Shown one piece after another: positions 41,446 through 52,024 of a stretch of DNA of 64,000 nt. The translations under genes and the position numbers were made by a program. This DNA is from Blepharisma stoltei. Taxonomy: Eukaryota; Ciliophora; Heterotrichea; Heterotrichida; Blepharismidae. Below the pieces are notes generated by a model, which was not told the DNA's origin, did not search any database, and was given only the letters and a program-made list of their open reading frames with translations. Every line of letters starts with the position of its first letter. Position 1 is the stretch's first letter. The stretch lies in NCBI GenBank assembly GCA_914767885.1, contig CAJZBQ010000027.1, forward strand, positions 434,001 through 498,000. Reading direction: 5' to 3'.

Positions 41446-42815
41446 ATGTTGGCTAGGAAACTTCGACTTGATCACATTCTTGACCAAATCCCAGGCAGAC
41501 GTGTCCTTATTAGAGCAGATTTTAACGTTCCTCTAAAGAACGGCAAAGTCTCTGACACAACAAGAATCGTCGCGACCCTCCCAACAATAAATAAAGTGCT
41601 TGAGCACAACCCAAAAAGTGTTGTCTTAATGAGCCACTTAGGCAGGCCAGATGGTTTAGTAGAGGCAAAATCTTCTTTGAGACCAGTCGCTGCTGAATTG
41701 GAGACCCTTTTGGGAAGACCTGTAACCTTCCTTACAGACTGTGTAGGAGATGATGTGGTTAAGGCCTGCTCTGATCCAGCACCAGGATCAATTATTTTGT
41801 TGGAGAATCTTAGATTCCACCCTGAAGAAGAAGGCACTGGAAAGGATGCAGCAGGCAATAAAGTGAAGCCTTCTAAAGAGGCTGTCGAAGCTTTCAGAGA
41901 TACTTTGACATCACTTGGCGATATTTTCATTAATGATGCTTTTGGGACAGCTCATAGAGCTCACAGTTCAATGGCAGGAATTAAACTTCCAGTCAGAGCA
42001 GCTGGACTTCTCATGGGAAAAGAATTAGAATATTTCTCAAGAGCCTTAGAAAACCCTGAAAGGCCATTACTGGTTATCATGGGAGGTGCCAAAGTCAAAG
42101 ACAAAATCCAGCTGATCACTAATCTCTTAAACCTTTGTGACGAAATGATCATTGGAGGAGGCATGGCTTTTACTTTCAAGAAAAGACTAGAAAACATGGA
42201 AATTGGAAACTCCATTTTCGATGCTGAAGGCGCAGAAATTGTTGAAAGCATCATGAAGAAAGCTGAAGAAAAAGGCGTCCAAATTCACTTGCCAAGTGAT
42301 TTTGTGTGCGGAGATAAATTCCAAGAAGGCTGCAACGTCCAAACTACAGCTGGATCAGTTCCAGAAGGATGGATCGGTATGGATATTGGCCCAGAGTCTG
42401 CTGAAAGAATGGCAGAAGCAATTAGAAGAGCTATAACGTTTAGAGGCACTGAACAATTAAAATTGATAGATTTAACCTATTTTATATAGATATTTTGGGT
42501 CGTATAATAAAATGAAAAAATTAAACTTAGCTAATCAGCCATAAAACGATTGTTTGGAATGGACCTCCTGGTGTATTCGAAAACCCTGCTTTCAGAGCTG
42601 GATCTGTCAGATTCTTCCAAGAAATTATTGAAGGAACTGCTAATAGAGGACTAGTCAGCATTGTAGGTGGAGGTGATACTGCAGCCTTTGTCCAAAGCAT
42701 GGGAGCAGACGCAGCAAGAATCAGCCATATCAGCACTGGAGGTGGAGCTTCACTGGAACTTATGGAAGGAAAAGAACTTCCTGGAGCACTTTTCTTATCA
42801 GATATCCAAGCTTAA
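41446..42815 (+). CDS. PGK: Phosphoglycerate kinase
   Basis: 419 aa after removal of a 110-bp IES. Start [13 protein letters not shown]. Landmarks: [14 protein letters not shown] (substrate loop), [52 protein letters not shown], and after excision [14 protein letters not shown] and [10 protein letters not shown] with the nucleotide loop [18 protein letters not shown]. Catalyses 1,3-bisphosphoglycerate + ADP to 3-phosphoglycerate + ATP in glycolysis. Codon use is less AT-biased than its neighbours, consistent with high expression. All catalytic segments intact. Confidence 0.97.
42432..42543. mobile_element. Short IES, 110 bp, in PGK
   Basis: TA 42432-42433 to TA 42542-42543. Removal rebuilds [13 protein letters not shown], a PGK motif; retention gives TAG 18 codons later. 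Confidence 0.88.
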
Positions 42816-43241
42816 TTAATTAAAAGCGATCAATTTAATTAAATTTCATAGATTATCTTATAAGGTAATACAAATGTATAATCTGAGATTTGCAATCTAT
42901 TTTTGAATAATGTTAGGCAGGAAAAGTCTACTATAGATAATAAAAATGTCCCACTTATAGTTATATTTTCAAGATACCATAAATCTTCATTTTATGACTC
43001 AGAAAACATGATTCTATCTTCTCAAAAACTTTCTTATATTACCTAAAATGAATAAAGCTTATATTTTCTAATAATTTCTGTTTAATTTTCATTTTTTATA
43101 TTCTAGAGCATCCACTTTTCTATTTGATAAAATCTACTTTTATCAGTCTTTATATTTTTCTAGATAGTTTTTTATTTTTCTTATAGATTTTTTATCCAAA
43201 AACAAGTCGAATTAATTTTATTTATCCATATCATTTTCGAA
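42816..43241. other. Intergenic, nothing recognised
   Basis: 425 bp of AT-rich DNA between two plus-strand genes; no repeat or RNA gene seen. Confidence 0.4.
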
Positions 43242-44627
43242 ATGCCACCTAAAAATACTCAAGGATCATCAAAAAGACTCTATGACCTCAACTTACAAAT
43301 TCACTACATAAAAGCCTCCCTGAAGCAATTAGCTCTCGTAAAAGTCCGAGCAAAAATAGGCTTCCAAAAGCAAGAAACCCAAGCAATGCAATATGATTCC
43401 TCTAAATCTCAAGTCATTTTTGAGTATCCCATCACCTTACAAGATATCTCAATGAAAGAGAAAAGTGGAACTTACCAAAAGAAATCAGTATTTCTAATAG
43501 TCTTCGAAATTGACGGAAAATCATCGAAAAAATTAGGCAAGGCTAAACTTGAATTTTCTGAACTCGCGAGGTCAGAAAAACCTATAAATAAGCTAGAAAT
43601 CCCGATAGAAAAATGCAGTGACCCTAATGCAAAAGTCTGCATAACTGCAGAACTTTTGCATAATGAAAGAAATACCAGAGGCTTCGCAAGCAGTGATTTT
43701 ATAGTTGGAGGAATTTCAGACTTTGATTACAGCTCAATTGATAGGGAAACTGGCTCTCAGTCAGTTCTTATCCGTGAAGAAGCTGAAGAAGAGGAAGAAA
43801 TATATCCTTCTATGCCTTTTAAAAATAAATTAATGCTGATAGCGAAAGATAGAATAATAAATGGAGAATTTTATTTAATTAAGAATAAAACTCATAGAAG
43901 AAGTGTCATTGTGTATGAAAAGCCTCCAAATATTGATGACTTATTAGGGGGAAATGCAGAATCAGAAACAGTGGGAACTAGTGGGGAACCAGAAGCAAGG
44001 AGCATGGAGTCTGATAAAGACAGCATTTTAACGAAAAGTTCTACTTCAGAGCTGCCTGAGATAAAAAATGTTGATATTCCAGAAGTCCCTAAATCTCTTC
44101 CTGCATTTCAAAGTCCTGCAATAGACATTCCAGAAGCTCCAAAAGCTCCTTCAGACTTTGAAAGGCTAACAATAGATATTTCAGAAACTTCAAAAGCTTC
44201 TTCTACCTTCCAAAGGCCAACAATAGATATTTCAGAAGCTTCAAAAGCTCTCCCTATCTTCCAAAGGCCAACAATAGATATTCCAACAAGAAGGAGATCA
44301 ACGCTAGGAAGAACAAGGCAGGGCTCTGATCCTGAAGCTTATAAAGAGTTCCCAATTGAAGCTTCATCTCCAAGGAATTTATATATGGCTATTGCTAGAG
44401 ATAATGCAATACACCCAAAAGAGTCAAAAATTGAGTCTGAGAGTTCAAGTTCAGATGAGGAGCCTATTTTTCTCAGTGAGGAAGAAATAGCGAAAAAGCT
44501 TCCCGTAAAAGATATGGGGGACACCAAGCCAAATGAAAAATCAAAAGCTGAGGAAATGGTTGCTAAAGAAAATCAGTCAGGATTAAGTGAGAGAACTGGG
44601 ACATGCGCGAAGTGCACGCTTCTATAA
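43242..44627 (+). CDS. NT-C2 domain protein with C-terminal prenylation-type motif
   Basis: 461 aa, uninterrupted. Residues about 10-150 match the N-terminal C2 (EEIG1/EHBP1) type: a beta-rich start LYDLNLQIHYIKAS, then VFLIVFEIDGKSSKKLGKAK, and a final strand AKVCITAELLHNE. Residues about 285-350 contain four imperfect repeats of 20-21 residues built on P-x-IDIxExxKAxxxFxR. The C-terminus is TCAKCTLL, a CaaL box suited to geranylgeranylation. Together these suggest a membrane-recruited adaptor for vesicle or cytoskeleton coupling. Middle region acidic and disordered. Confidence 0.75.
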   Translation: MPPKNTQGSSKRLYDLNLQIHYIKASLKQLALVKVRAKIGFQKQETQAMQYDSSKSQVIFEYPITLQDISMKEKSGTYQKKSVFLIVFEIDGKSSKKLGKAKLEFSELARSEKPINKLEIPIEKCSDPNAKVCITAELLHNERNTRGFASSDFIVGGISDFDYSSIDRETGSQSVLIREEAEEEEEIYPSMPFKNKLMLIAKDRIINGEFYLIKNKTHRRSVIVYEKPPNIDDLLGGNAESETVGTSGEPEARSMESDKDSILTKSSTSELPEIKNVDIPEVPKSLPAFQSPAIDIPEAPKAPSDFERLTIDISETSKASSTFQRPTIDISEASKALPIFQRPTIDIPTRRRSTLGRTRQGSDPEAYKEFPIEASSPRNLYMAIARDNAIHPKESKIESESSSSDEEPIFLSEEEIAKKLPVKDMGDTKPNEKSKAEEMVAKENQSGLSERTGTCAKCTLL

Positions 44628-44879
44628 GTTTATTATATGTGTTATAAATTCAATTGAAGATAACTAGGATAAATATTTCTATTTATTATTTACACGTTAA
44701 ATTAGTTGTAAATTGTGAAGAAATTTTAGATAAATAAATGAAAAATAATTTTTCTATTTAATGAGAAAATCTTTGGAACTAGGATACTACTTTAAGAGAT
44801 AATTATACTTATTAAATCATAAACCATTAAGAAATAAAAGAAAGTAATATAAATTTCAAGTGATTTACATAGAAAAATG

Positions 44880-45482
44880 CTACTCTATTTTAAACCTTGA
44901 AGAGTCAGGTATAATCCTTTCAAGCGATTTTATAACTTTGTGTTTGGATAGCTTCGGTAAAGCAGCCAAAGAATAAATTGCATTACTGTGAGGAGACCTG
45001 CTCAAAATTTCTTGTCTAAATCTTTCGCCTTGATGCAACCTCTCTACTTAAATTTTACTTTCTTCGTTCATTTGATGCACAATTGTAGGAGTTAATGATT
45101 CTCTTAATTCTTCTAATTTTTCAGGGGTCAAGTCTCTGTGCTTAAAATGGATAAGCTCGTTTACAATTTCTCTCCTATAATGGTTCATCATTGCAAGCTG
45201 GTATGGCATATTTTGGTCTTCAAACGTTAAAAAATCTTGCTTGGCTCTTCCTTTGTGAGAGCTTAAATCTCTTTTTAGAAGTTTTCTTCGATTTTGTCTG
45301 ATTTTCTGAGCTAATTTGTCGACTTCATCATGCAGCTTGTTTTGACAATTGATAAATCCTGGCTCTGGAGAGTAATTAAGAGGGCTTATAGAAATTGATG
45401 GCTTTTTGAAGTTATCAAGCTTTACAGAACGGATAGTTGATTTAGAATTCCTGCTAGTTAGGACTTCCCTGGATTTATACAT
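44880..45482 (-). CDS. Unknown basic protein with one 15-nt intron
   Basis: 195 aa. Start MYKSREVLTSRNSKST at 45482. Intron 45044-45058. After splicing: NEEKRLHQGERFRQEILSRS, ending DSSRFKIE at TAG 44880. A helical middle (CQNKLHDEVDKLAQKIRQNR) and LTPEKLEELRESLTPTIVHQ look conserved, but I do not recognise the family. Confidence 0.75.
45044..45058 (-). other. 15-nt intron
   Basis: Coding strand GTAAAATTTAAGTAG. Unspliced the frame ends at TAA within the intron; spliced it adds 50 residues. Confidence 0.85.
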
Positions 45483-45793
45483 ATTTCAATATCATAATCA
45501 TAACGTCAAATATTATTTAAATTTAATCATTTTATAAATCCTTGATTAAGCAAAAATCAAATCTGTCTCAAATCATTACAAAGACTCGCACTGAAGCTAT
45601 AAATACTGCTAATTCTCTTGTGTACTTCACTGTTAGCTGAAATTGCTTGAATTCTTATTCCGTCGTATAATTCCTTTAGCATAACTGTAGGCTTTAAATA
45701 TCTCTGAGCTTAATATATAAATGATTTTTCTAATAATTCATATAATTTTAAGGTAAATCCAATAAACAAATAAAAAAGTACAACATAAAAATC
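45483..45793. other. Divergent intergenic region, nothing recognised
   Basis: 311 bp between gene starts at 45482 (-) and 45794 (+). Confidence 0.4.
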
Positions 45794-47641
45794 ATGGGAT
45801 GCATATCTTCAAAAACTCACACATTAATAGTAGATTATGAAGGAACTAAAAAAGAAAAAGCAGGAGGATACACTGACTATTTGCAAGCAAGAAAATGGAT
45901 ATCAAATGAGTTTCCTCATCTAAGATCTCAAGCTTTTCTGTTACAAACAATGGATAAACCTCCAATGACGATAAAAAACTCCCAAGATTTTACAAACGCT
46001 TTACGGTTGAATCCAAAAGTCTTAAAATTAAAAATTACTTTAGAAAGACCCCAAATCTTAAGTACTGATCCTATAAGCAAACTTTCCCAAGCAGTTGTAA
46101 AGATTAAAAATGCAGCTGGCCATATAGAAGGAACAGGAGTGCTCATATCAGAAACCCTGCTTCTTGCCAGCAGCGAAATCCTAAAAGATGATCTTTGCCT
46201 AGAAAATTACAGTGTTATGTTTTATGATTCACGATCAACTACAGTTCCATTCGACTTGAACAGATTTTATCACAAATTTGGAGTAAATGAGGAAAATTAT
46301 TTTGCTTTGGCACAGTTGAGCTGGTGCAGACAATTAGATGTATTATTGCACGATGTCAAGCCTGTCCCTTTAGAGTTAGAACCATCTTCTAGACGAGGAA
46401 CAAAAGCTGATATTTTGTATTACCTAAAAACAAATCCGTCATTGAATAGAAGGACTGTAGGCTACAATATAGAAAGAGATAAAATAAGCCTAGGAGATAT
46501 TTTATTAGGGGAAGGAGCTCAGGGCGCCCCAATTTTTGATGAAAATTGCAAGCTGCTTGGATTTTTTTCGACAAAAATTAATGCAGGAATTTCGGTTAAA
46601 GCTGTAACTGAGGAACTCAAAAAGTTGTATAAGAAAGGAAATCATGGGGTAGATGATCAAATTGAATATGCTTTTAAAAATTCTAATTTAGATCTTCCTG
46701 AGCAAGATTTTCAATTGCCAGAAGAAGAACCAACGAATTTATATCTTGAAAGTGCTTGCTACTTGGATTATAAAAATGAAAGTCTGAATTATCAGCATTT
46801 TACAGAAACAAAAATTAGAAAAATTTATATCATATATTTTAAATTTTTTATAGAGCTTTTGATGGTATGAAAATTTAATGATTTAATATATCATAAAAAA
46901 TTTTGCTGTAAGAAAATGGTACTAAATGCCTCAACACAGAATAATTGTCCTGCTGATAAAGGGTCCTGTGCTGTAGTCACGCCTATTGGGATTATTATTA
47001 CTGGAAAAAGTCTTTCTGGAGACACAAATAAAGCCTGAATTTATGATAACGCTTTTTCTGAACTACCAAACACATATGATAGCCATGAGTACCATTGCTC
47101 AGTTATGCATGATAGCTCTCTCTATGTTATTTCTGGGAGAAATTCGATGTCAATTGAAATTTTTGACCTTAGCAAGCGTCAATGGACAAGGCTTACAAAT
47201 TTCAGTAAAAATCTCTACAAAGCTTCTTGTACATCAATTAACAGAAGAATTTATATTTGTGGAGGAATTAAAGGAGAAAAAATATCTCATTCTATATATT
47301 CACTAGAGGGAAGACAGCTGATTAAACATGCTTTTAAGATGCCTGCATTTATTTATGGAGGAGGGCTGCTAAATTTAAGCTCAAATCTTGTCATCTACTT
47401 TGGAGGGGTTATCGGGCTGGAAGATACATACAAAGAAAAAAATCTCAAATCTTTCATGATTAATATAGATAATGGGAGTATTTTAGAAGGGAAGAACTTA
47501 GAAGAGTCAATGGAATTCTATACAATTCAACCCTATTATAGGAAAAAAGAAGCAATTATATTTTCTACTAAAGGTAAGTTATTGAGATATTCAAGTTTCA
47601 CTAGATATAAGTATATTTATATAGGAAATAATTTTTGCTAA
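45794..47641 (+). CDS. PB1-like / inactive trypsin-fold / kelch protein with acylation start
   Basis: Up to 615 aa reading TGA at 46868 and 47036 as Trp. MGCISSKTH is a myristoyl/palmitoyl start. Residues about 8-92 resemble a PB1 domain (LIVDYEGTKKEK ... DFTNALRLNPKVLKLKITL). Residues about 100-275 look like a trypsin-like domain: AVVKIKNAAGHIEGTGVLIS, LLLASSEIL, and GAQGAPIFDENCKLLGFF. The catalytic His position (usual TAAH) is Ser, and the nucleophile motif GDSGSP has become GAQGAP, so it is a pseudoprotease. From about 390 there are kelch strands (LYVISGRNSMSIEIF, IYICGGIKGE, LVIYFGGVIG). The segment 46800-46900 is unusually AT-rich and may hide an in-frame IES. Probably a membrane-bound scaffold. 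Confidence 0.75.
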
Positions 47642-47914
47642 TTTATTTTAGAAAGGATACGACATCAAAAAAGCTAAGTTTTTTTATTTCAGTATTCAGC
47701 TTGAAGAGGCAGAGGACTATAGCGTTGATTAATACATATGGCGTTATTAATTATTTCTTGCATATTGCTATATCTATTTATACTATGATGCTTTAAATTT
47801 TAACAGAATTTAAATATCCACCTTATTATCGTGAAAATCAATTTTTTCACTCATTCATTCTGTCATGGTAAAACTAAGAAATCCATATTAATCACTCAAT
47901 TCTAGAATTATAAA

Positions 47915-50556
47915 ATGAGTAGTGCTCAAGCATTGGAGTGGAAAGAAAGAGGCAACACCGCATTTCAACAAAAAAATTACCAAGAAGCGATCGAATGCTT
48001 CACAAAAGCGCTTGAATTCTCTCCAAACGACCACGTGTTTTATTCAAATCGTTCAGCATGCTATGCCAGCTTAGAGCAATATGACAAAGCATTGGAAGAT
48101 GCAGTCAAATGTGTTCAGCTAAAGCCTGATTGGGTGAGAGGATACACGCGTAAAGGTCTTGCAGAGTTCTATCTTGGGAAATATAAAGAATCGGCAGAAA
48201 CCTACAAAAAAGGACTAGAAATCGAGCCTGGGAATGCTCAGCTTACAGAGGGGTTGCAAAGAGCAGAACAGGAGCTAAATAAGTCGTCAAACCCAATGGC
48301 GAATCTGTTTGTTGGGGAAAATTTGGCAAAGTTAATGACCCATCCGAAAACCAGGGGATACTTCCAACAGCAAGATTTTATCCAGATGCTAACTTTGGTA
48401 CAGAATAATCCTAATATGATGCAGATGCTTTTACAAGATCAAAGGGTTATGGACTGTCTTGGAGTATAAATAGACAAAAGATTCTTATTATTACAATTCG
48501 TATTAATTTCTAAATTTATTCGAAAATAGGATTCATTGCAATTCATATTATTTATTTTCTTTTAAAATGGCATATTAATAGGCTTCGACACTAGCGCCCA
48601 GCAAGGAGAGCATGAAGATTCTCATCCTCACGACCATCCCCACGACCATCCTCATGACCACTCTCATGACCATTCTCATGATCACCATCACCACGAAGAG
48701 CACAAAGAAGCTCCAAAGAAAGCTGAAGAAAAGAAGGCTGAAAAGCATGAAGCTCCTAAAGATCCTAATTCCCCCTTAGAGTGAACAAAAAAATTTGATC
48801 GCTCGCAGGAGGGAGCTATTTTTTTAATTTATATAGAAGATTTATAGAGGTAAAAATTAATTTGATTATAAAAATTATATTTTTAAAATGCAAGCTGTTT
48901 AAATATAACTGAATTAGCTAGAGATTTCATTAAACTAATTATCACTTTATATCAACATATTTCTTCATAAAAAATTTTTTATATAAAAAAATTTTTGCTA
49001 CAGATTTTTACTTAAAAAATAGGAATTTTCCAAAAATTTTGTTCGCGAGGGAGTAATCGAAAATTAACAGCTGAAGAAGAAAAAGAGCTTGGAAACGCTC
49101 TCTTCAAAAACAAAAAGTACGAAGAAGCACTTGAACACTATATCAAAGCGTTAGAAATAAACCCAGACGAAATCACCTACATTAATAACAAAGCAGCCTG
49201 TTATTTCTCAATGGGACAGTTCGAAAAAGCTATTGAACTCTGTGATGAAGCTTTAGCAAAGGGAAGAGAGGTTGGAGCTGATCTAAGCAAAACTGCCAGG
49301 GCACTTTCAAGAAAAGGACTAGCTTTGGTGCAGTTAGGGAGACTAGAGGAAGGAATTGAGCAGATTAAAAGGTCTTTAATGGACTTCCACGACGATAAGT
49401 TGAAATTCACACTTAGAGATCTTGAAAAGCAAAAAAAGAAAAAGGATGAACTTGCATATATTAACCCTGAAATTGCGGAAACTCACAATAACCAAGCAAA
49501 TGAGCTTTTCAAGAATGGAAACTTCCCAGGAGCCCTCGTAGAATATGAAGAAGCAGTCAAGCGAAACCCGACTTTCGCCAAATATTACTCAAACCGTGCA
49601 GCTTGCTATATAAAGCTTTTGGAATTTCCAAGGGCTTTGGCTGATGTCAACAAAGCTGTTGAGTTAGATCCAAAGTTCACCAGAGCGTGGATCAGGAAAG
49701 GAAATGTCCACTATAACATGAAAGAATACCATAAAGCTTTGGAAGCTTATGAAGAAGCAGAAAAGCTTGACCCTAATAATGACGAATGCAAGGAAGGGCT
49801 ACAAAAGACTATGGCTGCTATACAAAGCGAATCAAGTGGAGTCCCAGATGAAGAAAGAATCAGGCATGCAATGGCTGACCCAGAAATCCAAAATATTCTT
49901 ACTCCCCTCTCCGTGAGAGAACAAAAATATTTGGTTTGCTTTTTTTTTTAGAAAATTTATATATAAATTTTATAATAATTTTGTTTTTCAAATTAAAAAT
50001 AAGAAAGCAAATATTTATTTAATTTCTAAAAAATTTATGATTTAAGATGAAATTTGTTTTAAAATTAAACATTATTAACTATAGAAATTTATTATACTAA
50101 TTATCACTTATTTATCAAAATATTTTTTATTGCATTACTTAGGTAGTTTTAGGGCAAAAAATAGGGATTTTTCCAATGGTTTTGCTCGCTTAAGGAGTGG
50201 GGAGTTTAAAGACCCTCAGATGAGCCAGGTGCTCAAAGGGGTGCAGGTCCAATGATAGTTCACTTTTGATAGCGTGTATTTCACCGAAGTGCATTTGGTT
50301 GAAAATTGGTAGAAATTTTTTGAAAGTGAGAGACATTTGATTGGAAAAAAAGTTAAATTTTTGACCAAATGCCACACTATTTTAAAATTTACTTCGATGA
50401 AATGTACACAATCAAAAATACACTATCATTTGGCATGGAGCCGCTCAAAAAGATATCAGTGAAAACCCAATGTCAGCTGGGAAATATATGACAGATCCGA
50501 AGATTAGAAACGCAATTAATAAGCTGATAGCTGCAGGCGTTATCAGAACTGGATAA
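47915..50556 (+). CDS. STI1: STI1/HOP co-chaperone with four IESs
   Basis: 590 aa after removing 111, 288, 307 and about 163 bp. Order: TPR1 (WKERGNTAFQQKNYQEAIE ... VFYSNRSACYASL), STI1/DP1 (NPMANLFVGENLAKLMTHPK), a His-rich linker (repeated HPHD/HSHD), charged spacer, TPR2A (ELGNALFKNKKYEEALEHY ... NKAACYFSMGQFE), TPR2B (NNQANELFKNGNFPGALVEY ... YYSNRAACYIKL), and DP2 ending NPMSAGKYMTDPKIRNAI and LIAAGVIRTG. Carboxylate-clamp residues of the TPRs (Lys/Asn/Asn/Lys/Arg) are in place. HOP links Hsp70 to Hsp90 for client transfer in the cytosol. The fourth IES boundary is approximate. DP2 is completed only after two removals. Confidence 0.93.
48465..48577. mobile_element. Short IES, 111 bp, in STI1
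   Basis: TA 48465-48466 to TA 48576-48577. The exon runs into TAA if it is kept; removal joins VMDCLGV to IGFDTSAQQGE. Confidence 0.8.
48766..49055 (-). mobile_element. MITE-IES (main family) in STI1 linker
   Basis: Left TA-ATTCCCCCTTAGAGTGAAC, right GTTCGCGAGGGAG-TA; 288 bp removed, joining APKDPN to RKLTAEEEKEL. Reverse orientation, antisense to its host. Confidence 0.85.
49900..50208 (-). mobile_element. MITE-IES (main family) in STI1 DP2 region
   Basis: Left TA-CTCCCCTCTCCGTGAGAG, right GCTTAAGGAGTGGGGAGTT-TA; 307 bp removed, rebuilding PEIQNILKDPQMSQVLK, the DP2 motif. Antisense to its host. Confidence 0.87.
50256..50425. mobile_element. IES with terminal inverted repeats in STI1
   Basis: Ends are imperfect inverted repeats: CCAATGATAGTTCAC with CACTATCATTTGG, and GATAGCGTGTATTTCACCGA with TCGATGAAATGTACACAATC. 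TA lies in both tips. Retention gives TAG after VQVQW; removal continues into GAAQKDISENPMSAG. It is distinct from the main MITE. Confidence 0.65.
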
Positions 50557-50828
50557 ATAACTAACTCTCACTTGGCTGAGAATAAGAATTTTGGTTTGCC
50601 ATAGAATTTAAAAATCGAAATTTTAGGTATATGAGAGATGATAATCTTATTTAATTTATAAGCTTTGCTTAAGATGAAGATTGTCTAAAATTCTATAGTA
50701 TATTTTTTTATTATAATTATATGTAAATATAAAAAATGTTTTTCTGAATCATAGATGGGTCAATTTTCTCAAAAGTCGACATTTTTCAATATTTTTTGCT
50801 GAAATAGTAAGGAGAATAGCAACAAAAT

Positions 50829-51554
50829 TTATTTTTTACATTTACAGATTAAAGTACCTTCATTGTATGCTTTAATTTTCTGTCTGCGAGTCATCCTTGT
50901 TTCTGTATATAAAAGGCAAGGACATGGCAGAGGGGGTATCTTTTCTGTTTCCCGCCACCATTTTCGTGGTGCTTCCGGAGTCCTTTTCTTATGCTTTCGC
51001 GGCTTTTTTCTTTGGATATTTGATAAACCAAGGCTGATTTTTTTAATTTCATTTTGAAAATTTATTTGTTGATTTTTCATTTCTTCAGTCATGCATTGTA
51101 ATTCATCTTTTAAGTGCTTTATTTCATTTTTATTTGTAGCTTCACTCAAAATATTATCAATTTTATCAATCATCTCACCCTTAATTTCTTTATACTCTTC
51201 TCTCGATTTTTCTGTCTCTTTTTGGTTATTTTGCACAAAGGCTTCAATCATCTGTAAAGTCATTTTCTGGTTATTATCAATGATCATCTTGAACATATCG
51301 CAAATATCGCTTCTGAAGGAATTAAAATGATCTTGAGAAATGCTTGGAGGGCCCATTATTGTAGAATCACTGAAAACTGAGAGAGTGTCGTCATTTTGTG
51401 TAAGCTTTGTGTCACTAGATTGAGAAAAAGGATTTTGTCTAAAGCTTGAAAATTGTGAATTTTGGCTGCGAAATGGGGCGCCTGTGCTGGATTTCATTTG
51501 GTTACAGAGCGGGGGGTGGAATCTCCCAAAGGAGCGTTGAGATGGGACACTCAT
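50829..51554 (-). CDS. Unknown coiled-coil protein with basic Cys-containing tail
   Basis: 241 aa from ATG 51554 (MSVPSQRSFGRFHPP); an upstream in-frame ATG at 51575 adds seven residues. A Ser/Phe/Gln-rich N-terminus (to about 70) is followed by a coiled coil (about 85-185: KETEKSREEYKEIKGEMIDK). Then comes a basic run (RKKPRKHKKRTPEAPRKWW), and a tail with CPCLLYTE and CKCKK ending. No IES. Conserved W-W and Cys pairs hint at a real family but I cannot name it. Confidence 0.7.
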   Translation of the reverse strand: MSVPSQRSFGRFHPPLCNQMKSSTGAPFRSQNSQFSSFRQNPFSQSSDTKLTQNDDTLSVFSDSTIMGPPSISQDHFNSFRSDICDMFKMIIDNNQKMTLQMIEAFVQNNQKETEKSREEYKEIKGEMIDKIDNILSEATNKNEIKHLKDELQCMTEEMKNQQINFQNEIKKISLGLSNIQRKKPRKHKKRTPEAPRKWWRETEKIPPLPCPCLLYTETRMTRRQKIKAYNEGTLICKCKK

Positions 51555-52024
51555 TTTAAAATTAATATGGAGCAATTTACTAAATTAATCCTGCTAGTTA
51601 TAATTAAAACAGTTGATCGATTTGCTATTATATCTCTTGCATTATTTTATTTATTTATCTATCATAAAATTATTTTTATTAACATCTAAAAATAATATAA
51701 AATCTAATTATTCACGGCTATTAATTTGTAATATTTTCAATTAGGCAAATTTTTCTTTATAAATAACATAAAAATTCTCAACATTAAGCCGAAATATAGA
51801 TTTATTATCAACTTGGCATCGACTCTATATGAAATTTCAAGCAAAATCATATTCACCATTTTAAATTTGCTGAAACCAATTTACATCAGATGGACAATAT
51901 CTAAATTCAAATATTAATAATTTTTCTATTTTTAACCTACATATCTCTAATAGCTTCTTCAAACTTTCAAAATATTTCCTTTCTTAACCAAAACCTTTAT
52001 AATAATCTCTATTCAAAACGTGAA
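51555..52024. other. Divergent intergenic region, nothing recognised
   Basis: 470 bp AT-rich gap between genes starting at 51554 (-) and 52025 (+). Confidence 0.4.

Noticed and set aside
41472-42254. Minus-strand frames opposite PGK
   Set aside because: Shadows of the strongly biased PGK codons.
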